64,000 nucleotides of DNA from Spirosoma agri (GCF_010747415.1 NZ_JAAGNZ010000002.1:558001-622000), one strand, 5' to 3'; shown: positions 16,418-25,287, numbered from the stretch's first letter. Translations and numbers: made by a program. The notes: generated by a model from the letters alone, not told the origin.

Positions 16418-18517
16418 ATGAAGAAGTATCTGGTGACCCTTTTGCCCGTGCTGATGCTAAGTTTTCAGCCGGATTCGCCTTCTGGAGCGTTTACTCCGGG
16501 GGCGTCTAAGTCAGGTGATGTGGCCCGTAATGGGACAGCAACGTCGTCAACGGCCGACGACTTGAAACCTTCTATCTCGCAGGAGAAAGTAGAAACGCTG
16601 GTGGCTAAGCTACTAACGACGTATCACTATCGCAAAGTGCGGCTGAATGACTCTTTGTCATCGGTCGTATGGGATAATTACCTCAAGGAGGTAGACAATA
16701 GCAAAACGTATTTGCTGGCATCGGATGTGGCTGCTTTTGAAAAATACCGCTACCAGATCGATGATGCGCTCGTCAACGGCGATCTGACGGCTGCCTATGA
16801 CCTGTATAACGTATTCCGGAAACGCTACCAGGAACGCAGCGATTTTATCAAGGAGCAGTTGAAGAAGCCGTTCACATTCACGGCGGATGAAACGTTCAAT
16901 ACGGATCGCGAAAAAGCCGCTTGGCCAAAAACCGCTGAAGAGCAAAATGAACTGTGGCGGAAGATTCTGAAAAATCAGGAGCTGGAACTTCGATTGGGCA
17001 ATCGTAAGGATAGTGCCGTGGCCGCGTTGATGACGCAGCGGTACACAAACCTTGACAAAGCGATCAATCGGGTGAAGAGCGCTGACGTGTTTCAGATGTA
17101 TATGAACTCGTTTGCCGAAGCGCTTGACCCACATACCAATTACCTGTCGCCTACCAATGCCGACCGGTTTAATCAGGAAATGAGCCAGTCGCTGGAAGGT
17201 ATCGGTGCTATGCTTCGTGAGGACGGCGATTATATCCGTATCACGGATGTACTGCCCGGCGGTCCGGCATTCAAGAGTAAGTTGCTCAACAAAGAAGATA
17301 AAATTGCTGGGGTTGCTCAAGGCGACAACGGCGCCATGGTTAATACGATGAACTGGCAGGTCGATGATGTTGTCAAACTCATCAAAGGACCCAAAGGAAC
17401 GGTTGTTCGGTTACAGATCATATCGCCAAATGCGATCGCTGGTGCACCTCCCAAAGAAATTCGGCTGGTGCGTGAGAAAGTGAAACTCGAAGAACAGCGG
17501 GCTAAGAAGGAAGTAATTGAAGTGTCGGACAATGGCCGCTCATTCAAAATTGGTGTGATCAACATTCCTATGTTCTACCGAGATTTTGAGGGTGCCCGGA
17601 AACGCGAAGAAGGGTTTAGCAGTACGACGAACGACGTTAAGAAGTTTGTTGAAGAACTCAAAGGTGAAAAAGTCGACGGTATCGTTATTGACCTCCGCGA
17701 TAATGGCGGTGGTTCCCTGACCGAAGCAATCAACCTGACAGGCCTTTTCATTCCGAAAGGACCGGTAGTGCAGGTACGTGAATCGACCGGCGAAACGGAA
17801 GTATATACTGACCCAGATCCGTCGATAACCTATGACGGGCCAATGGCTGTTCTTGTAAACCGCTTTAGTGCATCGGCATCGGAGATCTTTGCCGCTGCTA
17901 TTCAGGACTATAAGCGTGGTGTTATCGTTGGTGGACAGACCTTTGGTAAGGGTACGGTTCAGACGCTGATCGATTTGAACCAGTGGTTGCCAAAAGAGCC
18001 CGAGAAGGTTGGACAGGTGAAGATGACCATCCAGAAGTTCTATCGCATCAATGGCAGCAGCACGCAGCATAAAGGCGTTACGCCCGATATTGAACTGCCT
18101 TCTGCTTTCTCGGCGGAAGAGTACGGTGAAAGTTCGCAGCCAAGTGCGTTGCCCTGGGATCAGATCAATTCAACGCGTTACGAGCAATCGCGCGGTCTCG
18201 ATGATAAGATCATCACCCGTCTGCGTGAGCGTTTTGACCAGCGTCTGAAATCAGATCCAGAGCTGAAACAACTGGCGCAGGATCTAGCTGACTTCAAAAA
18301 GGCCAAGGAAAACACGGTTGTGTCGTTGCAGGAAACCAAACGTCGGAAAGAACGCGACGAAGCTGAACGTAAGCGTGCTGCGGCCAACAAAGTATCGCAG
18401 GCATCGGCTCCGGTGGACGAGACCGGAACGCCAGCCACGCCGAAGAAGAAAAAGGATCTGTATCTGAATGAGGCAGGTTTGGTACTTGCCGATTATATTC
18501 TGGCGGCTAACAAGTAA
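16418..18517 (+). CDS. prc: Carboxy-terminal processing protease (Prc/Tsp, S41)
   Basis: Periplasmic tail-specific protease of 699 residues. After the N-terminal signal region (1-18) and a Ser/Thr-rich stretch comes the TSP N-terminal domain (about 50-240, with NYLKEVDNSKTYLLASDVAAF), a PDZ domain (about 250-340, SLEGIGAMLREDGDYIRI) and the S41 core. The Ser-Lys dyad is visible: Ser486 in FSASASEIFAAA and Lys511 in QTFGKGTVQ. A DUF3340-type C-terminal domain and a Lys/Glu-rich helix (KRRKERDEAERKRAAANK) follow. It degrades or trims envelope proteins with suitable C-termini. A strong terminator follows. Confidence 0.94.
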   Translation: MKKYLVTLLPVLMLSFQPDSPSGAFTPGASKSGDVARNGTATSSTADDLKPSISQEKVETLVAKLLTTYHYRKVRLNDSLSSVVWDNYLKEVDNSKTYLLASDVAAFEKYRYQIDDALVNGDLTAAYDLYNVFRKRYQERSDFIKEQLKKPFTFTADETFNTDREKAAWPKTAEEQNELWRKILKNQELELRLGNRKDSAVAALMTQRYTNLDKAINRVKSADVFQMYMNSFAEALDPHTNYLSPTNADRFNQEMSQSLEGIGAMLREDGDYIRITDVLPGGPAFKSKLLNKEDKIAGVAQGDNGAMVNTMNWQVDDVVKLIKGPKGTVVRLQIISPNAIAGAPPKEIRLVREKVKLEEQRAKKEVIEVSDNGRSFKIGVINIPMFYRDFEGARKREEGFSSTTNDVKKFVEELKGEKVDGIVIDLRDNGGGSLTEAINLTGLFIPKGPVVQVRESTGETEVYTDPDPSITYDGPMAVLVNRFSASASEIFAAAIQDYKRGVIVGGQTFGKGTVQTLIDLNQWLPKEPEKVGQVKMTIQKFYRINGSSTQHKGVTPDIELPSAFSAEEYGESSQPSALPWDQINSTRYEQSRGLDDKIITRLRERFDQRLKSDPELKQLAQDLADFKKAKENTVVSLQETKRRKERDEAERKRAAANKVSQASAPVDETGTPATPKKKKDLYLNEAGLVLADYILAANK

Positions 18518-18543
18518 TCGTCATTAGAGCAGCTTAGCTTACT

Positions 18544-18588
18544 AAACGAAAACCCCGCATAGCAAACTGTTATGCGGGGTTTTCGTTT
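18544..18588. terminator. Strong terminator after prc
   Basis: An 18-base near-perfect stem (AACGAAAACCCCGCATA with its complement) around a 9-base loop; the arms contain A- and T-runs, so it can act in both directions. Confidence 0.88.
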
Positions 18589-18612
18589 ACTGCTGTAAAC
18601 GGTAACGTCATT

Positions 18613-18852
18613 ATGTGGTATTTCCTTATTAAGCAGGCCGCGTTGGAAATGAGTCAATACCAGGCTCTACAACGAAAGGCCTCATTAACAGAAGTTGAGC
18701 TTTTCAATGAGCCATATGAGAATTGGTATATATTTTCGATCGAACGAGATCATTATACCGGCTTTATGGATTTCCTGGATCGCGAAGGAATTGGTTATGA
18801 TCTTAAAGCTGATCGCCCTACCAGGGATGAAATGGTAGCTGATATGAAATAA
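18613..18852 (+). CDS. Small hypothetical protein
   Basis: A 79-residue protein I do not recognise. It could start at ATG 18613 (MWYFLIKQAALEMSQYQ) or 18649 (MSQYQALQRKASL). It is acidic and aromatic-rich (NEPYENWYIFSIERDHYTG, FMDFLDREGIGYDLKADRP) with no signal peptide or membrane helix. Codon use looks coding-like, and it begins 25 bases after the prc terminator, so it needs its own promoter. It may be real; its function is unknown. Confidence 0.5.
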   Translation: MWYFLIKQAALEMSQYQALQRKASLTEVELFNEPYENWYIFSIERDHYTGFMDFLDREGIGYDLKADRPTRDEMVADMK

Positions 18853-19210
18853 TAACTGTCTTATTTCCACGACTTCGTGATTGGCTATCATCGGTTGGTT
18901 GGGGTGCCTGTAGTTAGCCTTATTTGAATCAGTTGATGGCAAGACACTACTGCGATCGTGTACAGTTACTGAATTAGCCTAAAAACTAGATCAAATGTTA
19001 AAATGATAATTCTTATATACTAGATGATACTACTGAAAATGATAGAGTTACATTGTTAATTTTTGACACAGTGCAGTTCTTATTATTTTTTAAATTAATA
19101 CCGTCTAATCAATGTTTGTTTGCCTATTTGTAGTAACAAACTGGCATATACGTCAACTTTCCGCGTAAATTTGAACCTTCACTCTTCTAGTCCCCTCCGT
19201 CGCGATTACC
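18853..19210. other. AT-rich intergenic region before dnaG
   Basis: About 360 bases, distinctly AT-rich. A TAAATTTG -7 element lies at 19166-19173, 38 bases before the dnaG start. I see no other gene or RNA. Confidence 0.4.
19166..19173 (+). promoter_or_regulatory. Promoter -7 element of dnaG
   Basis: TAAATTTG, an exact TAnnTTTG match at a sensible distance from the dnaG ATG; no clear -33 element. Confidence 0.45.
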
Positions 19211-21262
19211 ATGCGCATTCCCGAAGAAACGATTGACCGAATCCGACAGGCTACCGATATTCTGGAGGTAATTAATGATTTTGTCTCACTGAAAAAGCGG
19301 GGTAGTAACTACATCGCTTGTTGCCCATTCCATAACGAGAAAACACCGTCCTTCAACGTTAACCCGACGCGTCAGATCTATAAGTGCTTTGGGTGCGGAA
19401 AAGCGGGTGACGCGGTGCGATTCGTAATGGATGTCGAAAATATCGGCTACGGAGAAGCGTTGCGTTATCTGGCAAAGAAGTATGGCATTGAGATTGAGGA
19501 ACAGGAGCGAACCCCGGAGGATCTGTTGCGCCAGAATGAGCGTGAGAGTCTGCTCATTGTGCTGAACTTCGCCAAAACGTTCTTTCAGGAAGCATTGCAG
19601 AAGTCAGATGAGGGTAAGAGCATAGGACTGAGCTATTTTCGTGAACGGGGTTTGACTAACCCGACCATTGATGCTTTTGAGCTGGGGTACAGCTTCGATC
19701 AGTGGGATGCGCTGATGCAGGAGGGGACACGCCGAGGCTATAACCGTGATCTTCTGGAGAAAGCTGGCCTTGTTATCAACAAAGAAAGCGAAGCAGGTGG
19801 AAATCATAAAGTCTTTGACCGTTTCCGGGGTCGCGTTATGTTTCCGATTCATAATGTGTCCGGGCGTGTCATCGCGTTCGGAGCTCGTATCCTGAAGACG
19901 GATAAGAATCAGCCTAAGTACCTAAACTCTCCCGAGACAACAGTTTACCATAAGAGCCAGGTCCTGTACGGAATTTATCAGGCTAAGCAGACGATCCGGC
20001 AGGAAGACATCTGTTACCTGACCGAAGGCTATACCGATGTGATTTCGCTTCATCAGGCGGGTATCAAAAACGTAGTGGCGTCATCGGGTACCTCACTAAC
20101 GACCGAGCAGATCAGGCTTATTGCCCGGTTTACACCCAACGTTACGATCCTGTATGATGGTGATGCTGCCGGGATAAAAGCCGCTCTGCGAGGGCTGGAT
20201 ATGGTACTTGAAGAAGGGCTAAATCTAAAACTGCTCTTGTTGCCCGATGGTGAAGATCCGGACAGCTACGTTCACAAAGTTGGCGCTGAAGCATTCAAGG
20301 CGTACGTAAAGACCGAATCAAAAGACTTTATTGACTTCAAGGCAGGGCAATGGCTTGCCGAAGCGGGCGATGATCCACTCAAACGTGCTGAAGGAATATC
20401 GGATGTCTGTGCCAGTATTACCCGGATACCCGATCCCCTGAAGCGGCAAACGCTCTCACAGCGGGTTGCTCAGGTTTTCCACGTCAGCGAGCAATCAGTC
20501 ATTTCTGAAATCAACCGGTTGCTCAGAAAGCAGCAGGATCAAAGCAAAAAAGAATTTGATCGGCAGCAGGAACGTCAGCAACGGCAGCAGACAACGTCGC
20601 AGGGTGAACCCACAGCAGATGAGCTCAGCGCGTTATTTGCAGAAGCGGGCATTGCCAGCTCAGAATCGACAAACTCCCCACGGCCACCCGTTGCTACGTC
20701 TACAGAGCGTTTAAATGCGGTTAGAACGCCTATCTCGTACCAGGAGGAGGAATGTATACGATTGCTGATCAACTACGGAGCCCGCGAGCTGGAGCCTGGT
20801 ATTACGCTATGTCAATACATACTCAGTGAACTCCACGAGATAGAGTTTCAGACATCACCTTTCGATTTAATCCTTACGTTATTTCGAGAGGCTTTCCAGC
20901 GCGGAGAAATCCTGACAGCAGGTGACTTTATGAATCGTCGTTCGCAGGATGAGATTGAAATTCAGAACAAGGCTATTCACTTGACGACTCCCCGATACGA
21001 AATTAGTGAAGGCTGGTTGAAGCACGAGATATACGTACCCTCCGAAGAAGAAGTTGGTATTCTAGCTGATGCTGCTTACCGCAATATCCTACGTGTTAAA
21101 AAGATGCTGGCCGAACAACGAATGATGGCATTACAACAGCAACTCAGGGATACTAAAAATAAGACCGCTGATGAAGCTGATCAGCTCATGACCGAGTACA
21201 TGCACTTCAAGCGCATCGATGTGGAGATATCGCGATTACTGGGTACTGTCATATCCGGGTAA
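19211..21262 (+). CDS. dnaG: DNA primase
   Basis: Makes RNA primers for replication forks; 683 residues. The CHC2 zinc-binding domain is at the N-terminus: Cys38, His41, Cys59 and Cys62 in CCPFHNEKTPSF and YKCFGCGKAGD. The catalytic core (about 120-250) contains YFRERGLTNPTIDAFELGYS and FDRFRGRVMFPI. The Toprim domain has YLTEGYTDVISLHQAG and ILYDGDAAGIKAALRG with the metal-binding acidic residues. A Gln-rich linker (about 440-465, KKEFDRQQERQQRQQ) leads to the helicase-binding C-terminal domain. It is a single-gene unit and begins with ATG. Confidence 0.97.
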   Translation: MRIPEETIDRIRQATDILEVINDFVSLKKRGSNYIACCPFHNEKTPSFNVNPTRQIYKCFGCGKAGDAVRFVMDVENIGYGEALRYLAKKYGIEIEEQERTPEDLLRQNERESLLIVLNFAKTFFQEALQKSDEGKSIGLSYFRERGLTNPTIDAFELGYSFDQWDALMQEGTRRGYNRDLLEKAGLVINKESEAGGNHKVFDRFRGRVMFPIHNVSGRVIAFGARILKTDKNQPKYLNSPETTVYHKSQVLYGIYQAKQTIRQEDICYLTEGYTDVISLHQAGIKNVVASSGTSLTTEQIRLIARFTPNVTILYDGDAAGIKAALRGLDMVLEEGLNLKLLLLPDGEDPDSYVHKVGAEAFKAYVKTESKDFIDFKAGQWLAEAGDDPLKRAEGISDVCASITRIPDPLKRQTLSQRVAQVFHVSEQSVISEINRLLRKQQDQSKKEFDRQQERQQRQQTTSQGEPTADELSALFAEAGIASSESTNSPRPPVATSTERLNAVRTPISYQEEECIRLLINYGARELEPGITLCQYILSELHEIEFQTSPFDLILTLFREAFQRGEILTAGDFMNRRSQDEIEIQNKAIHLTTPRYEISEGWLKHEIYVPSEEEVGILADAAYRNILRVKKMLAEQRMMALQQQLRDTKNKTADEADQLMTEYMHFKRIDVEISRLLGTVISG

Positions 21263-21379
21263 ACTAAGTAGTTCCTGTAATAGACAGTGGCTAAGTAACT
21301 GAAAGGTAACTAAGAGGAAGAATTCTCTGATTACCTATGAAATCGAGTCGAGTAGTAATTTTTTACTACAGTTACTCCT

Positions 21380-21415
21380 AAAAAAAAGCTCCCCAATTTC
21401 TCGGGGAACTTGCCT
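21380..21415. terminator. Terminator-like hairpin
   Basis: AAGCTCCCC pairs with GGGGAACTT around a short loop, with a long A-run on the left, which is a T-run on the minus strand. It ends the minus-strand 129-residue gene and perhaps dnaG. Confidence 0.65.
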
Positions 21416-21438
21416 TTATCAAGAGGGAGAGGTGAACA

Positions 21439-21828
21439 CTATGCTTGAGCTACCGTTTTGACATTAGTCAGTTCGGCATCGATTTCACGATTCAGTTCAG
21501 ATAATAAACGAGCGTGCGAGTGAAGTTGACCAGGCTTAGATGACTGGAGTGACCGACCTGCTTTCTGGCCATTCATATCCAGCATCAATGTCATTAAGAC
21601 ATCACTCATGTGATGACGTAATGTAATCAGTTTACGCAGACGTGATCGGTTCGCCATGGAACTCGATTGGCGACGACCAGCAGATTGAAGAGAATTAATG
21701 GCATCAGTAAGTTTAGCGTAACGACGATGAAACTGTTCGGTTGCTTCAACCCACTCCATAATTATGCTTTGTATTTCAGTCGATGAGGCTTCGTAAGCTG
21801 GCGACACTTTTTCTTCCTGGATCATCAT
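21439..21828 (-). CDS. Hypothetical helical protein, divergent from the LuxR regulator
   Basis: A 129-residue protein I do not recognise. It appears wholly helical: IQSIIMEWVEATEQFHRRYA, KLTDAINSL, then a basic Ser/Arg-rich link (GRRQSSSMANRSRLRKL), a Met/Leu helix (MSDVLMTLMLDMNG) and a final helix (LLSELNREIDAELTNVK). No signal peptide or membrane segment. Two adjacent ATGs can start it (21828 or 21825). It is transcribed away from the LuxR-type regulator, and their shared spacer carries a 30-bp inverted repeat, so the regulator probably controls it. Confidence 0.6.
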   Translation of the reverse strand: MMIQEEKVSPAYEASSTEIQSIIMEWVEATEQFHRRYAKLTDAINSLQSAGRRQSSSMANRSRLRKLITLRHHMSDVLMTLMLDMNGQKAGRSLQSSKPGQLHSHARLLSELNREIDAELTNVKTVAQA

Positions 21829-21911
21829 ACACTAGTTTCTGAGTAGACAGATATTTTGGCTGATGATCAAAAGTAGTACGGTAGAGCAGGGTAAAACAAG
21901 TCGTTTTGCGT

Positions 21912-21991
21912 GAAATCACCATTTCTCCGGACGAAATCACCCATATAACAATCCCCATTTAGGTGATTTCATCCGGAGAAATGGTGATTTC
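21912..21991. promoter_or_regulatory. 30-bp inverted repeat, candidate operator
   Basis: Arms at 21912-21941 and 21962-21991 are complementary over 30 bases with one mismatch, separated by 20 bases. Inside each arm GAAATCACC occurs twice exactly 21 bp apart (starts 21912 and 21933; on the other strand 21962-21970 and 21983-21991), with ATTTCTCCGGA between. Two-helical-turn spacing on both sides suggests cooperative binding of a dimeric regulator. It lies between two divergent genes, and no T-run follows, which argues against a terminator. Confidence 0.7.
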
Positions 21992-22020
21992 GGTAGGCAG
22001 GCATTATTAACAGTATTATT

Positions 22021-22755
22021 ATGGTTGTAGATTCAACCACTCTTTTACTATCACATACTATGAGCGAGTCAACGACAAGTCAGGAGGCTACTAAAAATTT
22101 CGCGCTACGACGTCGGGATTTTTCGATTCTGGTAGCACAGTCTGAAGTTTTTAACTGCGAAGTTCTGAGCCAGTTACTAAAAGAGCAGGGCTACAACGTT
22201 GTGGGTCGAGCTGTTGAAATGGAAGATACGCTCCAGCAGATTCGTGTCAAACGACCGCAATGTGTCATTTTAGAGGCTGAGATATCGGGTCAGCGTGGCT
22301 TTGACATCGTTCAGGAGATGCAGCAGTCCAATTATCAGACTAAATTTATACTGTATACCAGTAAACCCGACTTGCGAATGATCGCCAAAGCTATGCAAAT
22401 GGGCTTTTTCGGTTTCTTATATGCTAGTGACGGACTCGATGAGCTATATCGCTGTTTCCAAACCGTTAGTGCCGGGGGATGCTACTACAGCAACGGTTTC
22501 ATGGGCCTGCTAAAGAATTTCGGTGTCGAAGTATTGTCAGATACCACACGTAATGAACTGAATCGGCTGAGTAACCGCGAAAAGGAGGTCTTACGTATGA
22601 TTGCTAATGGATCGACTGCCAATGAGATTGCCGATCAATTAGGAATTAGCTACCGAACCGCCGTGAATCACAAAGTACATATTGCGAAAAAACTGGAATT
22701 AAGTAGCTGCCGTCAGCTGCCACGTTATGGAATATCCGTAAAAAATTACTTGTAA
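22021..22755 (+). CDS. LuxR/NarL-type regulator with degenerate receiver
   Basis: A 244-residue DNA-binding regulator. The receiver-like domain spans about 34-150 and the LuxR helix-turn-helix about 180-244 (LSNREKEVLRMIANGSTANE, then IADQLGISYRTAVNHKVHIAKKL). The receiver lacks key phosphorylation residues: the acidic pair after strand 1 is Ala39-Gln40 (ILVAQSEVF), the phosphoacceptor position is Glu85 (VILEAEISG), and the conserved Lys is Tyr134 (FGFLYAS); Thr113 remains. It is thus probably not controlled by ordinary phosphotransfer. Start could be 22021 or 22060. It ends 10 bases before the convergent LytTR gene. Confidence 0.85.
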   Translation: MVVDSTTLLLSHTMSESTTSQEATKNFALRRRDFSILVAQSEVFNCEVLSQLLKEQGYNVVGRAVEMEDTLQQIRVKRPQCVILEAEISGQRGFDIVQEMQQSNYQTKFILYTSKPDLRMIAKAMQMGFFGFLYASDGLDELYRCFQTVSAGGCYYSNGFMGLLKNFGVEVLSDTTRNELNRLSNREKEVLRMIANGSTANEIADQLGISYRTAVNHKVHIAKKLELSSCRQLPRYGISVKNYL

Positions 22756-22764
22756 ATCAGCTAG

Positions 22765-23799
22765 TTAATTAGCTAAAATAAAAGAATCAGTTGAGGAGTC
22801 AGCATACGGTTGCTGATTCGTACCACTCTGATTGCCTTGTAACCACTCACGGAATTCCTGCATACGGGCACGCGGGACGACTATTTCGTGTCGATCAGGT
22901 GTGTTCAGACGGACAATGTATTTGCCGTTTTCCCAGTAGGCGTAATTGAGTACTGACTGACGATTGACAATATAATCACGCTTTATGCGAAAGAAACGAC
23001 TTGGGTCTAATTCGGTCTCTAACTCATTCAAGGTCTTTCCGACCAGATACTGTCCCTTTTCAAGCTGGGCATAATAGTATCGATCTTCGATCGTGAAGAA
23101 ATAGACATCGTCAACTGGAAAATCGAGTTCACCATGCTGGTTCTTCCCTTTCAAATGGGATAAGTAATTACTGCTGGTCGCAGTAACGGTCGCAGTCTTG
23201 GCTGCAATAGCTGCCTGTGCCGCCTGAATAGCTAACGTGGCCTGATTTTCGGCTTCTTCCTGTGCTTTTTGGCGCTGTTTAAAGTAATCGGAAATGAAAG
23301 AAATATTCAATAATACGTAGCCGATGATGAATATAGGGGATAGGTACTGAAGGTACGTGGACATTGTGAATGTACCTTCTAGATAACCATGCCAATAATT
23401 CGAGAACGTATAGCTGGGAAACGCTTCCAGAAGAAAACGTACCGTTTGGGTAGCAGGATTGAATAGAAAAAAGGAGAAGAGAATGGTCGGTAGAAAGGAA
23501 AGTTCGTAGCGACTAATGTCTCGTAGTGTCAATCCAACGGAGTTCAGCTTGAGCCGTATATGCTGCTGATCGAGCAACGTTGTCAAAATAACGACCGTGC
23601 AAACCTCTGGCAGGAAAAGAGTCCTGAAAAAGACGCTTATATACGGTAAGAAGCCCCCTGCACGGGCGACAAGTGCCAACTTTGGGTTGTAAGCGATTGT
23701 CCATGCCAGCCCTTCGATAAGTAAAATCACACACAGCAAAAGTCCGATGCTGTAGAGTGGTTTTCGTAGAAGTATTCTGGTCAGGTGTACAACTTTCAT
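22765..23799 (-). CDS. Membrane-bound LytTR-domain transcription regulator
   Basis: A 344-residue protein with an N-terminal membrane part of about four to five helices (residues 12-180, for example YSIGLLLCVILLIEGLAWTI and YLSPIFIIGYVLLNISFI), an Ala/Gln-rich coiled linker (KAQEEAENQATLAIQAAQAA) and a C-terminal LytTR DNA-binding domain (about 225-320: GELDFPVDDVYFFTIEDRYY, LDPSRFFRIKRDYIVNRQSV). Membrane-tethered LytTR regulators sense envelope or small-molecule signals and often control nearby genes. It is divergent from the small peptide gene at 23983, so that peptide and its downstream enzyme are its likely targets. It converges on the LuxR-type gene. Confidence 0.88.
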   Translation of the reverse strand: MKVVHLTRILLRKPLYSIGLLLCVILLIEGLAWTIAYNPKLALVARAGGFLPYISVFFRTLFLPEVCTVVILTTLLDQQHIRLKLNSVGLTLRDISRYELSFLPTILFSFFLFNPATQTVRFLLEAFPSYTFSNYWHGYLEGTFTMSTYLQYLSPIFIIGYVLLNISFISDYFKQRQKAQEEAENQATLAIQAAQAAIAAKTATVTATSSNYLSHLKGKNQHGELDFPVDDVYFFTIEDRYYYAQLEKGQYLVGKTLNELETELDPSRFFRIKRDYIVNRQSVLNYAYWENGKYIVRLNTPDRHEIVVPRARMQEFREWLQGNQSGTNQQPYADSSTDSFILAN

Positions 23800-23879
23800 G
23801 TGGCCCTTAGCAAAAATCTCGACTAAAATAGTGGTAATTATTGACTAATCCAATACCGTGGAATGAGAATTTTCTGCGA

Positions 23880-23910
23880 TTGATGACCCTCCCTGGTTGA
23901 CCTAATTTTG
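23880..23910 (+). promoter_or_regulatory. Promoter of the small peptide gene
   Basis: TTG at 23880 and TAATTTTG at 23903-23910 are separated by 20 bases, a good match to the Bacteroidota -33/-7 arrangement. It predicts transcription starting about 65 bases before the peptide ATG. Confidence 0.6.
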
Positions 23911-23982
23911 TATCAGTCAAACGGCGCAAAAAAACCAACGCCAATCAGGACAAACAAATCAATCTAAAAACAGAAAACGATC

Positions 23983-24159
23983 ATGAAAAAGCAATTCGCC
24001 ATCAAATCAGTTAACGTATCTAAAGTTATTGCTTCAGTTGTTGCTAAAAAAGAGTCTAACAATTCGCTCGGTTCGCTCTGGCTTTCAGACTCAGTGTGCT
24101 GCTCAGGCTTCCAGCCACAATTTGTAGGATTAAAGCCTAAAACATCTTTCTCGCTTTAA
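23983..24159 (+). CDS. 58-residue Cys-Cys peptide, possible modified-peptide precursor
   Basis: Short gene beginning MKKQFAIKSVNVSKV and ending in TSFSL. It has a Lys/Ser/Val N-terminal half that looks like a leader (about 1-28), then LGSLWLSDSVCCSGF with adjacent Cys39-Cys40, then QPQFVGLKPKTSFSL. There is no typical signal peptide and no double-glycine site. It has a good promoter, is followed 12 bases later by the acyltransferase-like gene, and is divergent from a LytTR regulator. This is the arrangement of a ribosomally made, post-translationally modified peptide precursor, but I do not recognise a family; that role is inference. Confidence 0.6.
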   Translation: MKKQFAIKSVNVSKVIASVVAKKESNNSLGSLWLSDSVCCSGFQPQFVGLKPKTSFSL

Positions 24160-24171
24160 TAGGTACGAGCT

Positions 24172-25287
24172 ATGCCATCCGCACTCAGTCTATATAAACA
24201 AGAACTCACCCGTTGTCGTGACCACTTCAGACAGATTGATCTGGAGAAGGAAAAAGGGTATCTCATGAAATTTACCACGTTCTCTGCGAATGTAGAAAAT
24301 ATCATGCCAACAATTCCCCGAAGCCAGCACGAGACGATGTTTCAGGAGTTATTGTTGCAACAGATTTTCACAAGCTTCGATCAAAAGTGCTTAACGGCTG
24401 GTGATCTTGTGAAGGTGCGTGGCTCAGAAGAATTACTTGTTAAGCAGGACGGTCCCCGGATTTATTGTACATACCACCTTGGCTCATATCGGCTATTGAC
24501 AAGTGTGCTGTTCCGCCGGGGAGTAGATTGCGTATTGTTGGTAGGCAACAATATGAACCGTACGCAGGGCGATGATATGACGGAACACATTGAATCGCTG
24601 CGCGAAAAGCATGGGCTAACGAACAGCTTCCGCATCGTCGAAGCAGGGCATCCGACTGCCGGCCTTACGGTCCTGAGGGAATTGAAAGCGGGCCGATCAT
24701 TGATTGTCTATGTCGATGGGAGTCCAGAAACGGCCCCTCAGCCGGGAGAGGAAGACAAGTTCTTGTCAGTGACGCTGGGCGATCGACGTGTATTGACACG
24801 AAAAGGGGTTGGCTATTTATCCCATGCGACTGGAGTTCCAATTGTACCAGTCGTTAGCTACCGTCAGTCCGATCTGACACCGGTGTTGCAGTGTCTTGAC
24901 CCGATCCGACCAATCCGGAACAGTGACCGGGATATGTACTGCCAGGAGGCAATGACTCAGCTTTATACCGCCTTTTGGCCGTTCTTGAAGCGTTACCCGG
25001 CCCAGTGGGAAGGATGGACATTTGTCCAGTCATTTCTACAGCCGGAAGAACCAAAGAGTAAGCGGTTTGCCGGTTGGCCAGCTAAACCAACCTTTAACCA
25101 GGATCGCTACTCACTCTGTGATCTGGAACAATCGCCGATTCTTTTCGATCGGCGATCATATCAGACTTACGAAATTACGGAAGACCTGCGTGATCTGCTT
25201 TTAAATATCAACACGGTTGATTCAGTAGAAGGGCTCGTCGGCAAAGAGATGTTCGGCGAGTTAATGGAGATGGAGGTTCTCCGCTAA
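24172..25287 (+). CDS. LPLAT-like acyltransferase with PqqD-like C-terminal tail
   Basis: A 371-residue protein. The middle (about 90-280) resembles the LpxL/HtrB-type acyltransferase fold: IYCTYHLGSYRLL, LIVYVDGSPETAPQ and RKGVGYLSHATGVPIVPVVSY. The usual H-x4-D/E catalytic motif reads His102-x4-Arg107, so the acidic partner is missing at that place. The last 60 residues (NQDRYSLCDLEQSPILFDRR, then YEITEDLRDLLLNIN, ending FGELMEMEVLR) look like a PqqD or RiPP-recognition element. It follows the 58-residue peptide gene by 12 bases and is probably translated from the same mRNA. A role in acylating or otherwise processing the peptide is inference; an ordinary lipid acyltransferase is the alternative. 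Confidence 0.7.
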   Translation: MPSALSLYKQELTRCRDHFRQIDLEKEKGYLMKFTTFSANVENIMPTIPRSQHETMFQELLLQQIFTSFDQKCLTAGDLVKVRGSEELLVKQDGPRIYCTYHLGSYRLLTSVLFRRGVDCVLLVGNNMNRTQGDDMTEHIESLREKHGLTNSFRIVEAGHPTAGLTVLRELKAGRSLIVYVDGSPETAPQPGEEDKFLSVTLGDRRVLTRKGVGYLSHATGVPIVPVVSYRQSDLTPVLQCLDPIRPIRNSDRDMYCQEAMTQLYTAFWPFLKRYPAQWEGWTFVQSFLQPEEPKSKRFAGWPAKPTFNQDRYSLCDLEQSPILFDRRSYQTYEITEDLRDLLLNINTVDSVEGLVGKEMFGELMEMEVLR

